From: an uncultured Odoribacter sp.
GTDB taxonomy: Bacteria; Bacteroidota; Bacteroidia; Bacteroidales; Marinifilaceae
Assembly: GCA_905204385.1 (NCBI GenBank)
Contig: CAJKZL010000231.1
Coordinates: forward strand, 1-5,807
Direction of reading: 5' to 3'
Length of the DNA: 5,807 nt
The notes below the pieces were generated by a model. The model did not search any database. It saw nothing but the letters and a program-made list of their open reading frames with translations, and was not told the origin of the DNA. Within the stretch, counting starts at the first letter, position 1. Every line of letters starts with the position of its first letter. Of the stretch, positions 5,014 through 5,807 are shown piece after piece. A program made the position numbers and the translations under genes.

Positions 5014-5807
5014 TCAAAAGGATCGGTTTACTCCGAACATTTTGGCCACTTTCCGCAACCCTTCGCAAAAAATATCTATTTCTTCCCGGGTATTGTACAT
5101 CCCGAGAGAAGCCCTCACCATACCGGTCACTCCGTAATGTTGCATCGTAGGTTCGGCACACAATTGTCCGGTCCTCACCGCTATACCCATTTTATCCAAC
5201 AAAATGCCCGTATCCGAATGGTGAATATCCCCCAAAGCAAATGAAATTACCGAGGATTTACGGGGAGCTTCCCCGAATATCCTTAGGCCGGACACGGATT
5301 TCATCCGCTCCATAGCGTAGTTCAGCAATTCGTGCTCATAGAGAGCGATTTCTTCAAGCCCGACCGACTCTACATACTTCAAAGCCTCACCCAAACCGAT
5401 GATTCCGATGAAATCCGGAGTGCCTGCTTCAAACTTAAAAGGCAATTCATTGTAGGTGGTCTTCTCGAAACGCACTTCACGGATCATTTCACCGCCCCCT
5501 TGCCAGGGAGGCATTTGCTCCAACAAACATTCCTTGCCATAAAGTACCCCTACTCCGGTCGGACCATAGATTTTATGGCCTGAAAAAACAAAAAAATCAC
5601 AATCCAACTCTTTAACATCTACCGACAAATGCTGTACAGCCTGAGCTCCGTCAATCAACACTTTAGCTCCGACAACATGGGCTTTAGCGATCACTTCCCG
5701 AACAGGATTAACGGTACCCAACACATTCGAAACGTAAGCCATGCCCACCAACTTCACCTTCTCCGTCAGCAAGTCGTCCAACCGCGATAGATCCAACTCC
5801 CCGTTAT
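5014..5807 (-). CDS. sufS: SufS-type (group II) cysteine desulfurase, C-terminal two thirds (N-terminus beyond window)
   Basis: About 264 residues are visible out of the usual ~405; the frame stays open to base 5807, so the 5' end is missing because of the window and not a mutation. The enzyme is PLP-dependent and removes sulfur from L-cysteine to give alanine and a persulfide. Visible features are the cofactor-contacting DGAQ (near 5641-5652), the PLP-lysine motif SGHKIYGPTG with the lysine codon at 5572-5574, the RFEAGTP-like segment KFEAGTPDF, and the active-site loop RTGQLCAEP with the persulfide cysteine at 5158-5160. The short GQLCAEP loop is characteristic of group II (SufS/CsdA) enzymes that need SufE, which is encoded next. 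The TTG at 5794-5796 is not a real start. All expected catalytic residues in this part are intact. Confidence 0.94.
   Translation of the reverse strand, partial: NGELDLSRLDDLLTEKVKLVGMAYVSNVLGTVNPVREVIAKAHVVGAKVLIDGAQAVQHLSVDVKELDCDFFVFSGHKIYGPTGVGVLYGKECLLEQMPPWQGGGEMIREVRFEKTTYNELPFKFEAGTPDFIGIIGLGEALKYVESVGLEEIALYEHELLNYAMERMKSVSGLRIFGEAPRKSSVISFALGDIHHSDTGILLDKMGIAVRTGQLCAEPTMQHYGVTGMVRASLGMYNTREEIDIFCEGLRKVAKMFGVNRSF

Noticed and set aside
4455..5150. Open frame of 231 codons on the + strand across sufE and the sufS 3' end
   Set aside because: It is antisense to sufE and part of sufS, both of which have catalytic motifs; the translation resembles no family.
4898..5161. Minus-strand 87-codon frame joining the sufS 3' end with the gap before sufE
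   Set aside because: It overlaps sufS in another frame and runs through the promoter candidate; no motif or plausible start context.

Overview
The window looks like a chromosomal segment of an anaerobic, gut-type Bacteroidota, probably order Bacteroidales. Three things suggest this: moderate GC content, genes without Shine-Dalgarno sequences, and two promoter candidates matching the Bacteroidota -7 consensus TAnnTTTG. An Odoribacter- or Butyricimonas-like host would fit, but the sequence alone does not prove it. No tRNA, rRNA, CRISPR array, insertion sequence or phage gene was seen.

Left part (1-4067, all + strand): a hydrogen-metabolism cluster of five genes. It opens with the C-terminal PAS region of a protein cut by the window edge, most likely a sensory group C [FeFe] hydrogenase (HydS type). 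Next comes a SpoIIE/PP2C-type phosphatase with a distinct C-terminal domain. A 97-bp gap with a promoter candidate and a possible folded leader follows. Then come a small thioredoxin-like [2Fe-2S] protein lacking one canonical cysteine, a group B (B1/B3-like) catalytic [FeFe] hydrogenase overlapping it by 14 bp, and an iron-sulfur flavoprotein of the Isf type 16 bp further on. The proposed logic, which is inference, is that the sensor reads H2 or redox state, the phosphatase passes the signal on, and the last three genes form the redox output module.

Right part (4150-5807, all - strand): Fe-S cluster assembly genes converge on the hydrogenase cluster. Read in their own direction they are sufS (cysteine desulfurase, N-terminus beyond the window), sufE (sulfur acceptor) with its own promoter candidate, and a SufT-like DUF59/MIP18 gene 11 bp downstream. 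They fit functionally with the cysteine-rich hydrogenase next door, since they supply sulfur and cluster assembly. The H-cluster maturases HydE, HydF and HydG are not in this window.

Between the two convergent blocks is an 82-bp gap with a hairpin and one arm of a perfect 13-bp inverted repeat; the other arm lies inside the 3' end of the sufT-like gene. The most notable points are the sensor-phosphatase-hydrogenase arrangement, the missing cysteine in the [2Fe-2S] protein, the unusual cysteine layout of the hydrogenase, and the structured leader ahead of the catalytic genes.
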